Shown here in pieces: positions 1 to 10,539 of a stretch of 64,000 bases of DNA. A program made the position numbers and the translations under genes. Below the pieces are notes generated by a model that did not search any database, had not been told where the DNA came from, and worked only from the letters and a program-made list of their open reading frames with translations. Origin of the DNA: Limnomonas spitsbergensis (lineage: Eukaryota > Chlorophyta > Chlorophyceae > Chlamydomonadales). Each line of letters begins with the position of its first letter. Position 1 is the stretch's first letter. Where the stretch lies: positions 682,001-746,000 of the forward strand of contig JAYJMM010000021.1 of assembly GCA_037349105.1 (NCBI GenBank). The letters are read 5' to 3'.

Positions 1-771
1 CACTTATTTGCACACCAGCATGGGTAAGCATGATCTACAAGCTTGTCTTCTCGGTGACAGCCTTCGTTCCTATGACCTTCCTTCCAGTGCCTGATGAAAG
101 TGATGAGAGACTGCCCCTCATCATCCTGCATGCCCGTCTTACCATTGTCGCACCCAGAGACATCTGGTCTGATCGGTACATCCCCAAGTCCTTTTCTATG
201 CTGATGTGATTGCCAGCTCCATGGGCTTAAAACATCTCCCCTGAAAACCTGGTGGGGCAAGTGAGGGGCATATCATATTTTATCTGTGTAACGACCGATC
301 GGAGTTCGGCAGGTCGCACTGTTTGGGGGCATGTCAACCAAGATGGGGAATGCTGGGGAATGCATGATCTGGTTTTTTTTAAGATTTATCAGTGTATCCC
401 CTTTACAACCGGTGCTTAACGACCATCCTGCAGCCGTACCGGTAATTGATGCATGAAGGATACAGTACCGGTAGGCAAAAGCAGGGGCGGAGGTAGGGGT
501 AGAGGCAGGTAGAGACAAGAGCAGGAGTACGGGCTCAGGCAAAGTTTGAAAGAAAAAAAGGGCTGGAGGAGATGTGAAGACGAGACCAATAGCAGGACTA
601 CAGGCAAAAGCATGGTCAATGGCTAAGGCAGAGGCAGTGGCAGAGGCAGGGACATGGGCAATTGTCCACGACCTGGAGGGAGTGGATGCATTAATGTTAG
701 AAGTGCATATAGGCAGAGACAGGGAAAGAAAGAAAGAAAACGCCTGAGCGTGGCTTGAGGAATACGGGGTT
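1..771. other. no gene recognised
   Basis: Open frames here are short, low in complexity and lack splice-site support. The stretch lies downstream, in minus-strand sense, of the LINE ORF that ends at 772, so part of it may be that element's 3' UTR. Two TACCGGTA palindromes occur between 445 and 480. Confidence 0.5.
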
Positions 772-1908
772 TTAAACACCGTACACCGGGAGACAAGAAA
801 CCTGGTGGTTAAGGAGGGTCGTCAAGGGGGATCGGACAGTAATGGGCAGGGGAGTTTTCCAGATGGCGACGCTGACGAAGGATGTTGATATGGCAGCGTA
901 TGGTATGCTTGGTGAGACGGCTGAGGATGGAGGAAATGTCGTGTTTTGAGACACCGAGCATTCTGAGGATTTCATCGGCAGGACGAAAGAGGAAGCCGGC
1001 GGTGCCCAGAAGGATGATATGTGTATGAGAAGGAGGCGGGGGAGGATGAGGGGGGGGATGGGCACGTTCTGCGAAGGATCATGTGGAAGGGCAGGATGGA
1101 GAACGGGCGCCACGGAAACTGTCCAGCCATTATGTTTGAGGAGAAGGATAAGTTGTAAATGTTGTTCTGATTTACGGGCATGGCACTGTTCGAAAGAAAA
1201 TTCGGAGGTGTAACCGACTTCAATTACGAGTACAGTGCAGGTCCTCTGGAGGCGAGACATAGTTTGTGAACTAGAGAGTTGACCAGCGCGGTAAAGACGA
1301 AGGAATTCGGAATGTGGGAGACCTTGTATTATAAGCAAATCCGGTCGCAGTTTGTCACAGTAATCGAAGGTGTCAGGGAAAGTGGGGGGTCGTCGGGGCA
1401 CCAGCCAACGTGGAAGACGGGTGTCATAGACCCCGAAGGGAAGGTTAGCTCGGGAAGTGGCATCCATGATAGTAAAGGAGGAGCCTAGGGAGCCATTAGC
1501 AATGGTAGTTTGGATGATGCAGACAGCTCGGTTGTGTCGGGCAATGTATGAAGCGGTCATGGAGGAATGAGCACAACCGCCTAAAAGATAGCCAGGGGTA
1601 TTGGGATGGGAGCATATGGGACAGTGGGAGGTGGTGTGAGTGCCTACAGCTGTTTTGTAAGGGCGGTTCATATGCATGGCTGTAGATGCAGTCCACAAGG
1701 TATTGGTGCGCGATTTGAGGATGTTGCGAATACCACTAAAGGGCAGACCCATGTGCCATAAGACGGGAAGGTAGGAGGCGAGGGCAGAGGCAACTAGGAC
1801 TTGCATGCGGACATAGCGCAAAGGCAGTGGGGGAGAAGTAGGGCCATCTGTTAGAAAGGGGCAGTTACGGGACAAGGGACAGAGCCTGGGCGTATCTTGA
1901 GGAAACAA
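772..1908 (-). mobile_element. LINE-type retrotransposon, C-terminal ORF2 fragment
   Basis: An uninterrupted minus-strand frame of 378 codons that I read as the 3' part of a non-LTR retrotransposon ORF. It carries a zinc-binding Cys/His cluster, CPICSHPNTPGYLLGGCAH, of the kind found after the reverse transcriptase in LINE ORF2. About 100 residues later comes a PD-(D/E)XK-like stretch (RPDLLII, then VLVIEVGY) and a QH-rich helix, as in the nuclease-like tail of protist LINEs. No reverse transcriptase lies upstream, so the copy is 5'-truncated. Its zinc motif differs from the second LINE family in this window (6569-7620, 14130-15220, 56241-58450). The family assignment rests on motif memory only, and the last third is compositionally simple and may be degraded. 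Confidence 0.55.
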
Positions 1909-2153
1909 AGTCTGCGCACCAAATCAAAGTGGAGATGCACCCTGGTTTCGGAGTGTCCAGTCAGTCCTCCGTACGCGAGCCAAACAACTAGTAAGCAAAT
2001 TCCTCAACCTGAGTAGTGTCTCTCTCTCCCGCCACTTCCATATATATTGCCTACATTCTGCTACCACTCATGAATAAGCGACAGAGGGATGAAGGTATAA
2101 ACGTCAGTGTTCTCGAGAACAACAATTACTGGAACTGACCGCGGTGGACCCTG

Positions 2154-5100
2154 ATGAAACTTGCGATAGGGACTGAGGCTTTTCGCAAGGTGTTCGTATC
2201 TGGTCTCCCCTTCAGTGTTGATTGGTAAGTACCGGTATGTGTCCTTGGTCCCGCCGATGTTTCGATTTCAAAGACAGGAGTCACATTTTGAGAGAACGGT
2301 GTATCGTTTCAGGCTGCAGCTTAAGGCGCACTTTCAGGCTGCTGGTCCAGGTGATCACCTGATGGTGTTGACGATTTTTGCATGGCAGTTTTGCTGAACT
2401 GTGTTTGAAAGATCAGCAGTGCCCACCCCGCATGTGACTGGTGGTGTGTGGCTGTGCAGTTGGTTATGCCAAGGTCTTGATGGATCGCGACACCGGCCAG
2501 TCAAGAGGTTTTGGGGTGGTTGAGTTTGATTCCATGGAATCCACCAGTGTGGCCATCGACTTGTTCAATGGATCCCAGGTAGGCGATTTTAAACGGCAGG
2601 ACATGATCTGCCCTTGACCAGAGTGTGCTAGTCATGCTTTGATCATTCCTCCTGTGAAATACCGGGCTAATACCTAGCTTGACTCGTATGTGATTTCTTT
2701 GGATGGCACAACTTTGCCGATGTCCTACAACATCATGTTTAGTGACTCATGTTTACGTACCAGTACTGCCTTCAACGTGTATTGACCGGTCTGCTTTTAA
2801 TACAGCTCATGGGCAGGACTCTGAGTGTGAGGCATGACACCTCGAGCAGTCAGCAAGATGCGAGGCCAGCTGACAACCTGCCGTCGAAGAGAATAGCTGA
2901 TGGCATGGGCTCTATGCCAGGAAACATGTTTGGCATGGGCTCCATGCAAGGGATGTCTGCTGGCTATGGAGCTTACGGTGGGAAATTTAGAGGGCGGCGT
3001 ACCTCTGAACCAAGCCTGAATGTAGCAGCATTAGGCCTCACGTCTGGCAAGACTGTGTTTTTCAACATCATTTTTGCGGTTTTACCTCTCTTGTTTCCAT
3101 CTCCCAATTCTGCGACAGAATGTAAGCAGCCCGTCCGCATTAAAACACAAAGAAGGATCATTTTGGCTTGGTTCTCCTCAAACGGGAGTGTTTTCATGTC
3201 ATGCTGACGGCGCAGGCAATGCCATGGGGATGCCTGGTTTCGGCGGAATGGGCCACATGGGCGCTGGTGATGGAGGTTATGGAGGGAGCAGTGGCATGGG
3301 TGGCATGGACATGTATGGGATGCCTACAGGCCAGGCCAGCGGCATGAGACCTGACTTCGGCAACGGAGGATACGGCAGCATGGGAGCTGACTTTGGCGGC
3401 GGCGGCTATGGAGGCATGGGAGGCTTTGGGATGGGTGGAGGAGGCATGTACGGAATGGGAGGAATGGGCAACAGCATGGGCATGGCTGGCATGGGCATGG
3501 CTGGTATGGGAATGGGCATGGCTGGAATAGGCGGCATGGGGAGCATGGGGACCGGCATGGGAGGCATGGGCGGCGCGTTCAACGGAGGCATGGCTATGGG
3601 TGACAGCGGAGAGCCAAGCGCCCGCCTCTTCATCAGCAACTTAAGCTATGACACCACATGGCAGCGGCTCAAAGACCACTTCAAGGCCTGCGGGAGAGTG
3701 GCGTACTGCACCATCATTAAGGTAGACCAGCCACTTTGCGTAACTGTGCTACAGTTCAGCTACTTCCAGAGCCTTTGGCAGCCACAGGGCGATCTGTAGA
3801 AGGTGGACTCCTTGCCGGAAAAAGAAGCAGTGTAAACCAGTCAGGAGCCAGCATGGGCTACGAGCAAGCAGGAAAACTCCCAGCCACTGCTGCCCTTGCC
3901 CATTCCTGCCTGCAGCGTCTGATCGCCAGCTGATTCTCCCCTAGGTCACAGATGTCTCACCAAAAAGGTTATCCTGGGACTGTTTTAGGCCTCTGGAAGC
4001 ACCTGCCGATTGCCTCCTCGTCTTCCCTTTCTGATCACTCCACCTGGCTGCATCTTGCCCTCAAGACTCTGATCCTTCCATTGCTTGTGGTGCAGGACAA
4101 GCTCACTGAGAGGTCCAAGGGATTTGGCGTCGTGGAGTATGAGAGCCCCATGGACGCCATGACGGCCATTGCCCAGCTTCAGAACTCGGTGAGCTGACAG
4201 GCAGTGAGACCCTGGACCGGACAGCCAGGTTTTTCTTTCTTTCGTGACTTGGCTACATGTCAGCTACACTCTGGCCTCTGGCCGGAGGCACCAGTTGTGG
4301 CTAGCCATGCTGCCCTGGCCATTAGTTGTAGGCCGTTCCTGGTTTGGCCCCAATCGGGCCTTTGGGGTCCGCGGGGCGGCCTGACGAAGGGGGACTCGCA
4401 GCCGAAGAAAGAGACACTGCGGGCAGCTGATGATCAGGAAGGGTTACAATCTTCCTAAGGGCGATGCAGGGGAAGCGCCGTTGCCTTACCAGTTATATTG
4501 CAGCTACCGGTATTGTATGCAGCAGTCTTAATTTAGGGTGTTTGAGCTACACTTCAGCCACGTCCTAGAGTGCAGGAGGGCTGTAGCAGCAAGCCCTTGC
4601 TGCTTGGGCCACTGGCCATAGGCCGGTCAAGGTTTGGCCCCATCCGCCCAGTGGTGGTCGCCCAACAGCCTGCCAAGGGTGGTTAAGCAGGCGCAACAAC
4701 AAACACCGGGACCGGATAAACAGGGTCCGTGTTGGAATGAATATGAAAGTCATGTATGTGTCCGTGGATTTGATTTGCCTTTTCTCTCTGGTGTGAATGC
4801 ATTATTTCTTGAAGTGCTGCCCTCGGGACGAAATTTGATTGACTCCTGAATTTTGACTGGAAACTGGCGTTGACTACCGGTACCGATATTTTGTGTATGT
4901 TTATGTATCCCCCACCCCAAAACAACGTTACAAATGAGGGAAGACACAGCACACCTACAGTACTAGATTGTTACAGCCCGTAACAGCTCTCACAGCTCTC
5001 ACAATATAGACACCGTCTCCGAGGGTTACAATTTTATGGAGGCTAAAACGGGGGCCAGCGCACTTCCCTCGTGATCTCCTGCAATGTCTCGCCCCTGTGT

Positions 5101-6140
5101 TTGTGAGCGCAGAATCTGGACGGGCGCAACATCTTTGTGCGTGAAGACCAGAAGGACCCCGGCCCTCAGCCGCTGAACCAGGCAGCCATGGGGAGGCAGC
5201 AGCAGCCCATGGGCGGGCCCATGATGGGCGGGATGGCGGCAATGGGAGGATGGGGCGGCGGCGGTGGTGGCGGCTTTGGGGGCCCAGCGATGGGGATGGG
5301 AGCCGACGTGGGCATGGCTGGGAATGGGGTCAGCGGTCCCACTCGCAGCAGCCGAGGCAGCGAGTGGGGCAATTCTTCTACAATGGGCATTGAGAAGAGG
5401 GAGTGCCAGGTGGGTGGAGTTGAGAGCAGTCTTTCTTTTTTCGGCCACGAGTCCACCTTCCGCAGGCCGCCCTGCAGCCGTATAAGGCCCGATTGGGACC
5501 TGCCTACGTCTGGTGGCTAAAGCAGCATGGCAGGCCACAAACAGGGCTGCCGGCCAGAGGCGGGAATGTAGCTGACATGTAGCTGAGTCTTGACAAAAAT
5601 AATTACTGGTTGAGAGGCAGTCCTTACTACTGAAGGACTGATGTGTGTTTGAGGTGACTTTTGGGATGTGTTCAAAGCTCTGCGGCTGGTTTGAGAAAGG
5701 CAAGAAGTATTGATGTGACTGGCAGGCTGTCAGCTGATATCTGTCCCACTTGTCGAAACCCTAAACCATAAAACGTCCAACGGTGCTGGCTTCTTTTTCA
5801 TCTCATCATCCTGCTGTTCACTGCTGTGTTGGGCGCCCACGCGGCTGAGCCTTTTTGAGTAGGGCCCAGAGGCGTCACGTCACTGACATTTGACACTGCT
5901 GTACAGGTGGTGGTGCATGGTATCCCGTTCGCTTTTGATGCTCCCCAGCTTGTAGAGCTGGCGAGCGCTGCCGGCAACGTGCTGCATGCGCGCATTCCTG
6001 CGGACGACATTGGCCGCAGCCGCGGGTGGGGGACAGTGTTGTTTGATTCACCAGAAGGGGCGCAGGCCGCCATAGCCAGCTTCAATCGCATGGAGTTGAA
6101 CGGGAGGACACTTTCGGTCAAAGTGGATGAGAAGGCATGA
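2154..6140 (+). CDS. three-RRM, Gly/Met-rich RNA-binding protein (hnRNP M / MYEF2-like)
   Basis: Eight exons join in phase into 509 codons plus TGA: 2154-2224, 2313-2350, 2460-2578, 2806-2977, 3216-3721, 4096-4188, 5113-5409, 5907-6140. All introns are GT-AG. The ATG at 2154 is the first one after an in-frame TGA at 2136. RRM1 (about residues 11-85) has RNP2 VFVSGL and RNP1 SRGFGVVEF. A Gly/Met-rich linker fills about 100-265. RRM2 (266-345) has RLFISNL and SKGFGVVEY. A second Gly/Met/Gln stretch precedes RRM3 (433-509), where RNP2 is VVVHGI and RNP1 RGWGTVLF. Three RRMs with a Met/Gly spacer is the layout of hnRNP M and myelin expression factor 2, which act in pre-mRNA splicing and transcript control in the nucleus. 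The exact orthology is an inference. Introns 5 to 7 hold SINE-like repeats and a LINE tail. Confidence 0.88.
3745..3830 (+). repeat. SINE-like AGCTAC-head repeat, partial
   Basis: Begins about 23 bases after the donor of intron 5 with a cagttcagctac head and keeps the family's GCCGGAAAAAGAA-like tail. The middle is deleted compared with the copy at 4245-4425. Confidence 0.5.
4245..4425 (+). repeat. SINE-like AGCTAC-head repeat
   Basis: Direct AGCTAC head, then a GGCC-rich body (GGCCGGAGGCACC, GTAGGCCG, CCAATCGGGCCTTTGGGG) and a gccgaagaaag tail. The same order recurs reversed at 5440-5590 and 35010-35185 and direct at 31080-31260. It lies in intron 6 of the RRM gene. Confidence 0.65.
4548..4705 (+). 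repeat. SINE-like AGCTAC-head repeat, second subfamily
   Basis: Head cacttcagccac, then gcagcaagcccttgctgc, GGCCATAGGCCGGTCAAGG and CCCAGTGGTGGTCGCCC. The same order appears at 22540-22735 and 23310-23490. It lies in intron 6 of the RRM gene. Confidence 0.6.
5440..5590 (-). repeat. SINE-like AGCTAC-head repeat, reversed
   Basis: Reverse complement of the 4245-4425 type: it starts with the tail (tttcttttttcggcc) and ends with gtagctgacatgtagctga. It lies in intron 7 of the RRM gene, about 30 bases after the donor. Confidence 0.6.
5826..5892 (+). repeat. solo LINE 3' tail
   Basis: GTTGGGCGCCCACGCGGC, then GAGCCTTTTTGAGTAGGGCC, then CAGAGGCGTCACGTCA. This is the 3' terminal motif shared by LINE copies whose C-terminal ORFs lie just upstream (6569-7620, 14130-15220, 37246-57020, 57023-58450). 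The tail ends about 14 bases before the intron 7 acceptor of the RRM gene (AG at 5905-5906). Confidence 0.65.
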
Positions 6141-6568
6141 TGAGTGGATGCGTCCAGGCATGGTTTGGAGCCATGCTGATTCAGTTTGGGACGATGGTAT
6201 TGTCATATGCCATGGACTCCTGGTCTTCGAGCGTTGTCTGCAACTGCAGGCAGCGGTGGGTTCTATGTCCTTTGCTAAACTGTTGAGTGGAAATTTTGAA
6301 TTTGCTGCTTAGCGCCAGAAATGTTTTGGTTGGACCTGTGTGTGACTTTTGCTCCTACATGCTGCTATGGTTTTGCTCAGATGGTTGAATGGCCCAGATG
6401 AAGGCAAGAGAGCGATGTTTTTTTCAGCCTGACCTCGGGTACCTTTTTAGCTCATGGTGTATGGCAGGCGGTGGTCAGTATCAAAAAGTTGGAAATTAAT
6501 CAATCTACTGTGCATCACGGTGAAATTTACCTATGGATGGCAGGTTACACCAGTACATAACGATAGTA
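6141..6568 (+). other. probable 3' UTR of the RRM gene, otherwise nothing
   Basis: T-rich sequence without convincing coding potential follows the TGA at 6138. No clear polyadenylation signal stands out. Confidence 0.4.
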
Positions 6569-7620
6569 AAATTACACCATTGGGACCTGCTCAACAAAGC
6601 TAGGCCATGTGGGTGCCCATGTCTCCATTCTACAAGGAAAAGGGGGAGGATCGGAAGAAAGGGACAATGCTAGGCCGTGTGGGTGCCCATCTCTCCCTTG
6701 TACACCCCCCTGGTTCAACACGAAAGGGGGGAGGCAAGAAAGAAAGCGACAGACAGAAGGAATGCAACCTGAGGATTCCTTAGCCTCCCAATCCATGTTC
6801 CTGGACTTCCTGCCCCCCCTCACATAGGAGGGTGGCATAGCTGCACCATGGTCCAGGCTGTGCATGGTAGCTGGAATTGAGCATAGTAGCTGTAGGCGCG
6901 TCAAGTTGTCGCAGACCAGCGTTTGGAGGTGGAGTCCCTGGGGGTCCCCTGGCCCGGCGCGTCAAGATGAGCCTGCGTGTAAACTGCATCAACTAGCACC
7001 AGCACCTGTGTGACGTGTAGTAGCTGCAGTTCAGCCGCTGCCGCACACAGTTCAAGGATGGCTGCACCCTGCTCCATGTCCTCCAGTTCACACAGCAGTC
7101 CACTACACCACGCGCAAGTTCTGGTGCTCTGTCTTTTGTCCCTGAGCTGCATGTCGGCCGCCATGGCTGCCACCAGGAGTGGGCTGTCATGCTGTGCTGC
7201 CCGTGCCAATGCTGTCTTGTTAAAGCTGAGCACGCGTTTCCACCAGCTTTGAGGCAACAGCTGGATCTAGAAGTCCCTCATTACCCCCCCAGTTGGCAGC
7301 CGACGCCGTCAGCCCCACAGCCTGATGCAGGTGCTGAAGCAGGCTGGACTCCTATTGTTGAGGCATTGCACTGGCTTGAGGTGTCCGGTTGCCCACACCA
7401 TATCTCCGTAGTTGGCCTCGGGCGCTACGTATACAGCCAGTCAGCCACCAACCGGATGCGTGTTGGGCTGTTGGCAGATGGTGCCATAGAAGCCATGCGG
7501 CGAACGTGTTGGAGCATGGCAGCCAGAGATGTTTCTCTGCCTTCTTTGGCCTTCCCCGACCTGCTGCTGAAACGCTGCATGATGTCCAAGAAATTGAATT
7601 CCCGGACAAAATTCAGGTTC
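6569..7620 (-). mobile_element. degenerate LINE copy 1, ORF2 C-terminus plus 3' tail
   Basis: Read on minus, 7620 to about 6880 carries the C-terminal protein of a LINE family with four copies in the window. Shared blocks are WWKRVLSFNKTALA, CAWCSGLLCELEDMEQ and LLHVTQVLVLVDAVYTQAHL, which align by eye with copies at 14710-15030 and 57453-57836. The conserved 3' tail lies at 6569-6625 (minus: tgggcacccacatggccta, then aggtcccaatggtgtaat). The copy is 5'-truncated and broken by frameshifts. Confidence 0.6.
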
Positions 7621-7649
7621 ACGATTGAAGTGTACCGATCCTCATAACC

Positions 7650-8278
7650 TAAAAGGATGTTAACTATATCTGGATCCTTTGGTCTAAATGGTAAGAACGC
7701 TACATGAAGGCAGCATGCATGAATGCATGATAGGTTGAGAAAGGCACTGGAGCGCCACACATGAAGAACGAAATGCAGGAGATTACCTATCTGTGACTCA
7801 ATTTCACACGAGCCTTCAACCTTAGGGTTTCTGTAGGAGCAGAACCGGCAAGCCTGTTGCATCACTGCTTGAGTGCGTGCTTGCTCTGCTGTATATGGTA
7901 CTTGGGTGAAGCGCATGTCAGCTGTTTCATGATACGGTTGTATCAATTTACCCCCTGTACGTATGCTGAAGATTAATAAGGCTTCAGATAGATCCAGGAA
8001 GAATAATTATCCCCCTGTTCCTCGTGTGCTCCCAGGCAGGGTAACCGGAACAAAAAGTAATCATGAGCTAGTCAGACATAAAATCAGGTCCAATATAACG
8101 CAGTATTATGGATGTGCAGACGTGACCTTGATCAACATCACTCTCAGCAGCACCTGAGCCCCAGCGCCGAGCACAAATGCTCGCGTGCTGGCGTATACCC
8201 CTAACTCTCATAAACCCCCAAACACGGTTCGGCAATGAGTAGGATGCATCTGGTTCAGTGTAGTCTATTATATATAGA
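7650..8278. other. intergenic, nothing recognised
   Basis: No spliced coding signal or repeat family was identified. The end of this stretch should hold the promoter and 5' UTR of the gene starting at 8279. A TATATATAG run at 8269-8277, next to the start codon, is too close to act as a classic TATA box for it. Confidence 0.4.
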
Positions 8279-8947
8279 ATGGGTGGTGGCCATCACAACC
8301 ATGGACCTCCTGTAGTGGAGCCAGCTTATGCCAAGTTGCTAGCACCCAAGTCCGGCCTTTGTCCACCAGATTTCCACTATGCGAGAGGTGATAACCTGCA
8401 TATAAAATCATACAGCCTTGATGATACTCCGCTCGCACGGTGTTGAGGCGTGGAGTTTGACATCATCCCTGTCTTTCGCTTCCGCTCAGAGATTTGGTAT
8501 CCTCACGGCGGATTCTACCCCGACCCCAAAGGCTGGAGAGGTAGCCTTGCGCTGACCATTGCGTGAGTTTTGCAACATAGCGAAAATGCATCATGCGCTG
8601 TCGATGAGCATGAACAGGAAGTGGTTTGTTCATTGTGCAGAGCTGCTGGACTTCTTAGCTACGTGACATTCCAGTACAGCATCAAGAACGAGGTGAGGCG
8701 AACTTTGCATCAACAACAGGTCATGCAGGGCAGACAGCATGATGAGGCAGTGTACTGATTATCATCTCTTTCATCTGAGAACTGAAATAAGGATGTTTTT
8801 TTGAATCGCTATTTGCAGAAGAGGATGATGGCACCCAAGACTTGGGTCCCATCCTACTTGTGGAATGCGAACGTCCCAGACCCTGTGGATTTCCGAGGGA
8901 GGAAATTGGATCGCAACACTGGGAAGATATTGGCAGAGGAGCACTAG
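8279..8947 (+). CDS. small single-span membrane protein, family not recognised
   Basis: Four exons join in phase to 134 codons plus TAG: 8279-8387, 8448-8562, 8641-8692, 8819-8947. All introns are GT-AG and 52-126 nt long. The protein opens MGGGHHNHG, has an aromatic and basic middle (EIWYPHGGFYPDPKGW), then one probable membrane span (SLALTIAAAGLLSYVTF), then a polar tail ending KILAEEH. Size, the His-rich start, one central span and a charged C-terminus recall accessory subunits of mitochondrial respiratory complexes, especially complex I. I cannot match it to a named subunit, so that is a guess. Four exons agreeing in phase is the main evidence that this is a gene. Confidence 0.65.
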
Positions 8948-9479
8948 CCTACTGATCAATTTGAAGATCTGTAGCATGCTCCATGCAGGCAAAAACTGTG
9001 CAAACTTTTGGCCCGTTGAAGGCCGATAGACTGGTTTCAGACGTAGGATAATTGCCTTCTGGACTCCCCTTTTCAAATTTCTTGCATGGCCCTGTTTAAG
9101 CTGAAGAAAACGCTCAAGTGTCTCAGCATGACTGAGGTGCTGGAAGAAGAGGCAGTGGCAACAGCAGTAGATGGACAGCAGCAGGATGTCTTGCATGCTG
9201 CAGGGTGGAGGAAACCGGGGATCTGAAAGTATTGCAGATAGGGGCAGGTTCTCTCTTGGACTATTTCATTGACGATTAGTGCATGAAGACCAAAAGTCAA
9301 CAGGATCCAGATTCAGCTCGGCATCCTTGCTGGTCTTCCTAATGAACGATTCCATGATTGCCACATTGGGTATTCATCGGGTCAGGACTTGTTGACGTTC
9401 ATTATAAATGTAGATGGGTCCTGGGCCCTCTACTTTTCAGTTGCTTCCCACTCATTTGCAGACGTCCCCCAAATGTGGC

Positions 9480-9727
9480 AGCATCTGTACGAGCACATTC
9501 ACATGCCATAAGGCCTACTGGGTGCTGTTCCAGCGCTCAACGAAGGTGCAGTCTGCAGTCTATACACTCAAAGACGGCCACGAAAGTACTGGACCAGGGC
9601 CTTGCACTAGAGGTATCGAACCGGTCTGCCCTCTCAGCCCTCTGCGTTGCCTCCTAGACGTGGACAACTTCTCCCTCCTAGCCTGTAGACCGGCAAGCCT
9701 GCAGCGCATGCTAGATGCCTTTCATTA
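9480..9727 (+). pseudogene. LINE reverse-transcriptase fragment
   Basis: The frame holds VCPLSPL followed by a decayed catalytic box (LDVDNFSLLA) and LQRMLDAF. In LINE reverse transcriptases GxxQGCPLSP precedes the YADD box and an LQ--LD helix, so this reads as RT domain D-E debris. A related piece lies at 15355-15457. Frameshifted and without flanking domains. Confidence 0.5.
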
Positions 9728-10121
9728 ATACGCAGTGGGCAATCAGCCCTAAGCCAACACCACTAAGGCAGAGATCTTGGAATTTCGCAGCCGCTTGGCA
9801 GCGCGGCACCGACAACAGTCTATGTCTGCATGACTGTGCCCATAGGGCTGTGATGGGGGGACATAGTACACATGTCAAAGGACTTGCTAGTTGCTACATA
9901 CTTGCTTCCAAGGACCAAGCTTCCATGAGAAACTACAGGAGTGGGGATCCCTCGGACGGAACCTCAGACTTTCACTGGTTGTATTGGCCGTGAGCCACCG
10001 GTCGTGAGCCTCAATTGATTTGCACCAGGTTAGCACGGAAAATCGGCCCCACGGCCATTTCGTGTGGGGTCCTGTTCTCTTCCTTCTTGATTTTTTCCGC
10101 GTAAGTTTATAACGAGACATT

Positions 10122-10182
10122 TTGACGCCGACGCGGCCGGGCCTTGTCTAGCAGGGCCCAGAGGTATGACATCATTGACATA
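10122..10182 (+). repeat. solo LINE 3' tail
   Basis: CGACGCGGCCGGGCCTTG, then GGGCCCAGAGGTATGACATC: the family tail, direct orientation. Confidence 0.55.
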
Positions 10183-10346
10183 AGGACTCAATGGGCAGGC
10201 AAGGGCTTCACCATCTTGGACGACGTGTCTCAGATGTTGGCACGGCATGAGCTATGGCCCAATTTCCAGGTCACCAAAGATGCACTAAGGCACTCCGATA
10301 CCGGTGCATAGTCTGCACAGTGCATCCACCCCTTTTCCTTCAACTC

Positions 10347-10402
10347 AATGACGTTACACCTCTGGGCCCTCAAAAGGCTCGGCCGCGTGGGCGCCTAACT
10401 AA
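10347..10402 (-). repeat. solo LINE 3' tail, reversed
   Basis: Reads CAATGACGTTACACCTCTGG, then GGCTCGGCCGCGTGGGCGCC: reverse complement of the family tail. Confidence 0.65.
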
Positions 10403-10464
10403 AGAGTTGAGAGGAAAGTGCACCCCCCCCATTCCCTTGAGCTGCCTTCTCTCCCAACCGAGCC

Positions 10465-10530
10465 GATGGGCGACCATGTGGCCGGGCCTTTGCAGCATGG
10501 CCCAAAGGTGTAACATCATACACATGTTTG
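10465..10530 (+). repeat. solo LINE 3' tail
   Basis: GGGCGACCATGTGGCCGGGC, then GCCCAAAGGTGTAACATCA. Three tails within 450 bases suggest a local insertion cluster. Confidence 0.55.
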
Positions 10531-10539
10531 GGGGTTTAT

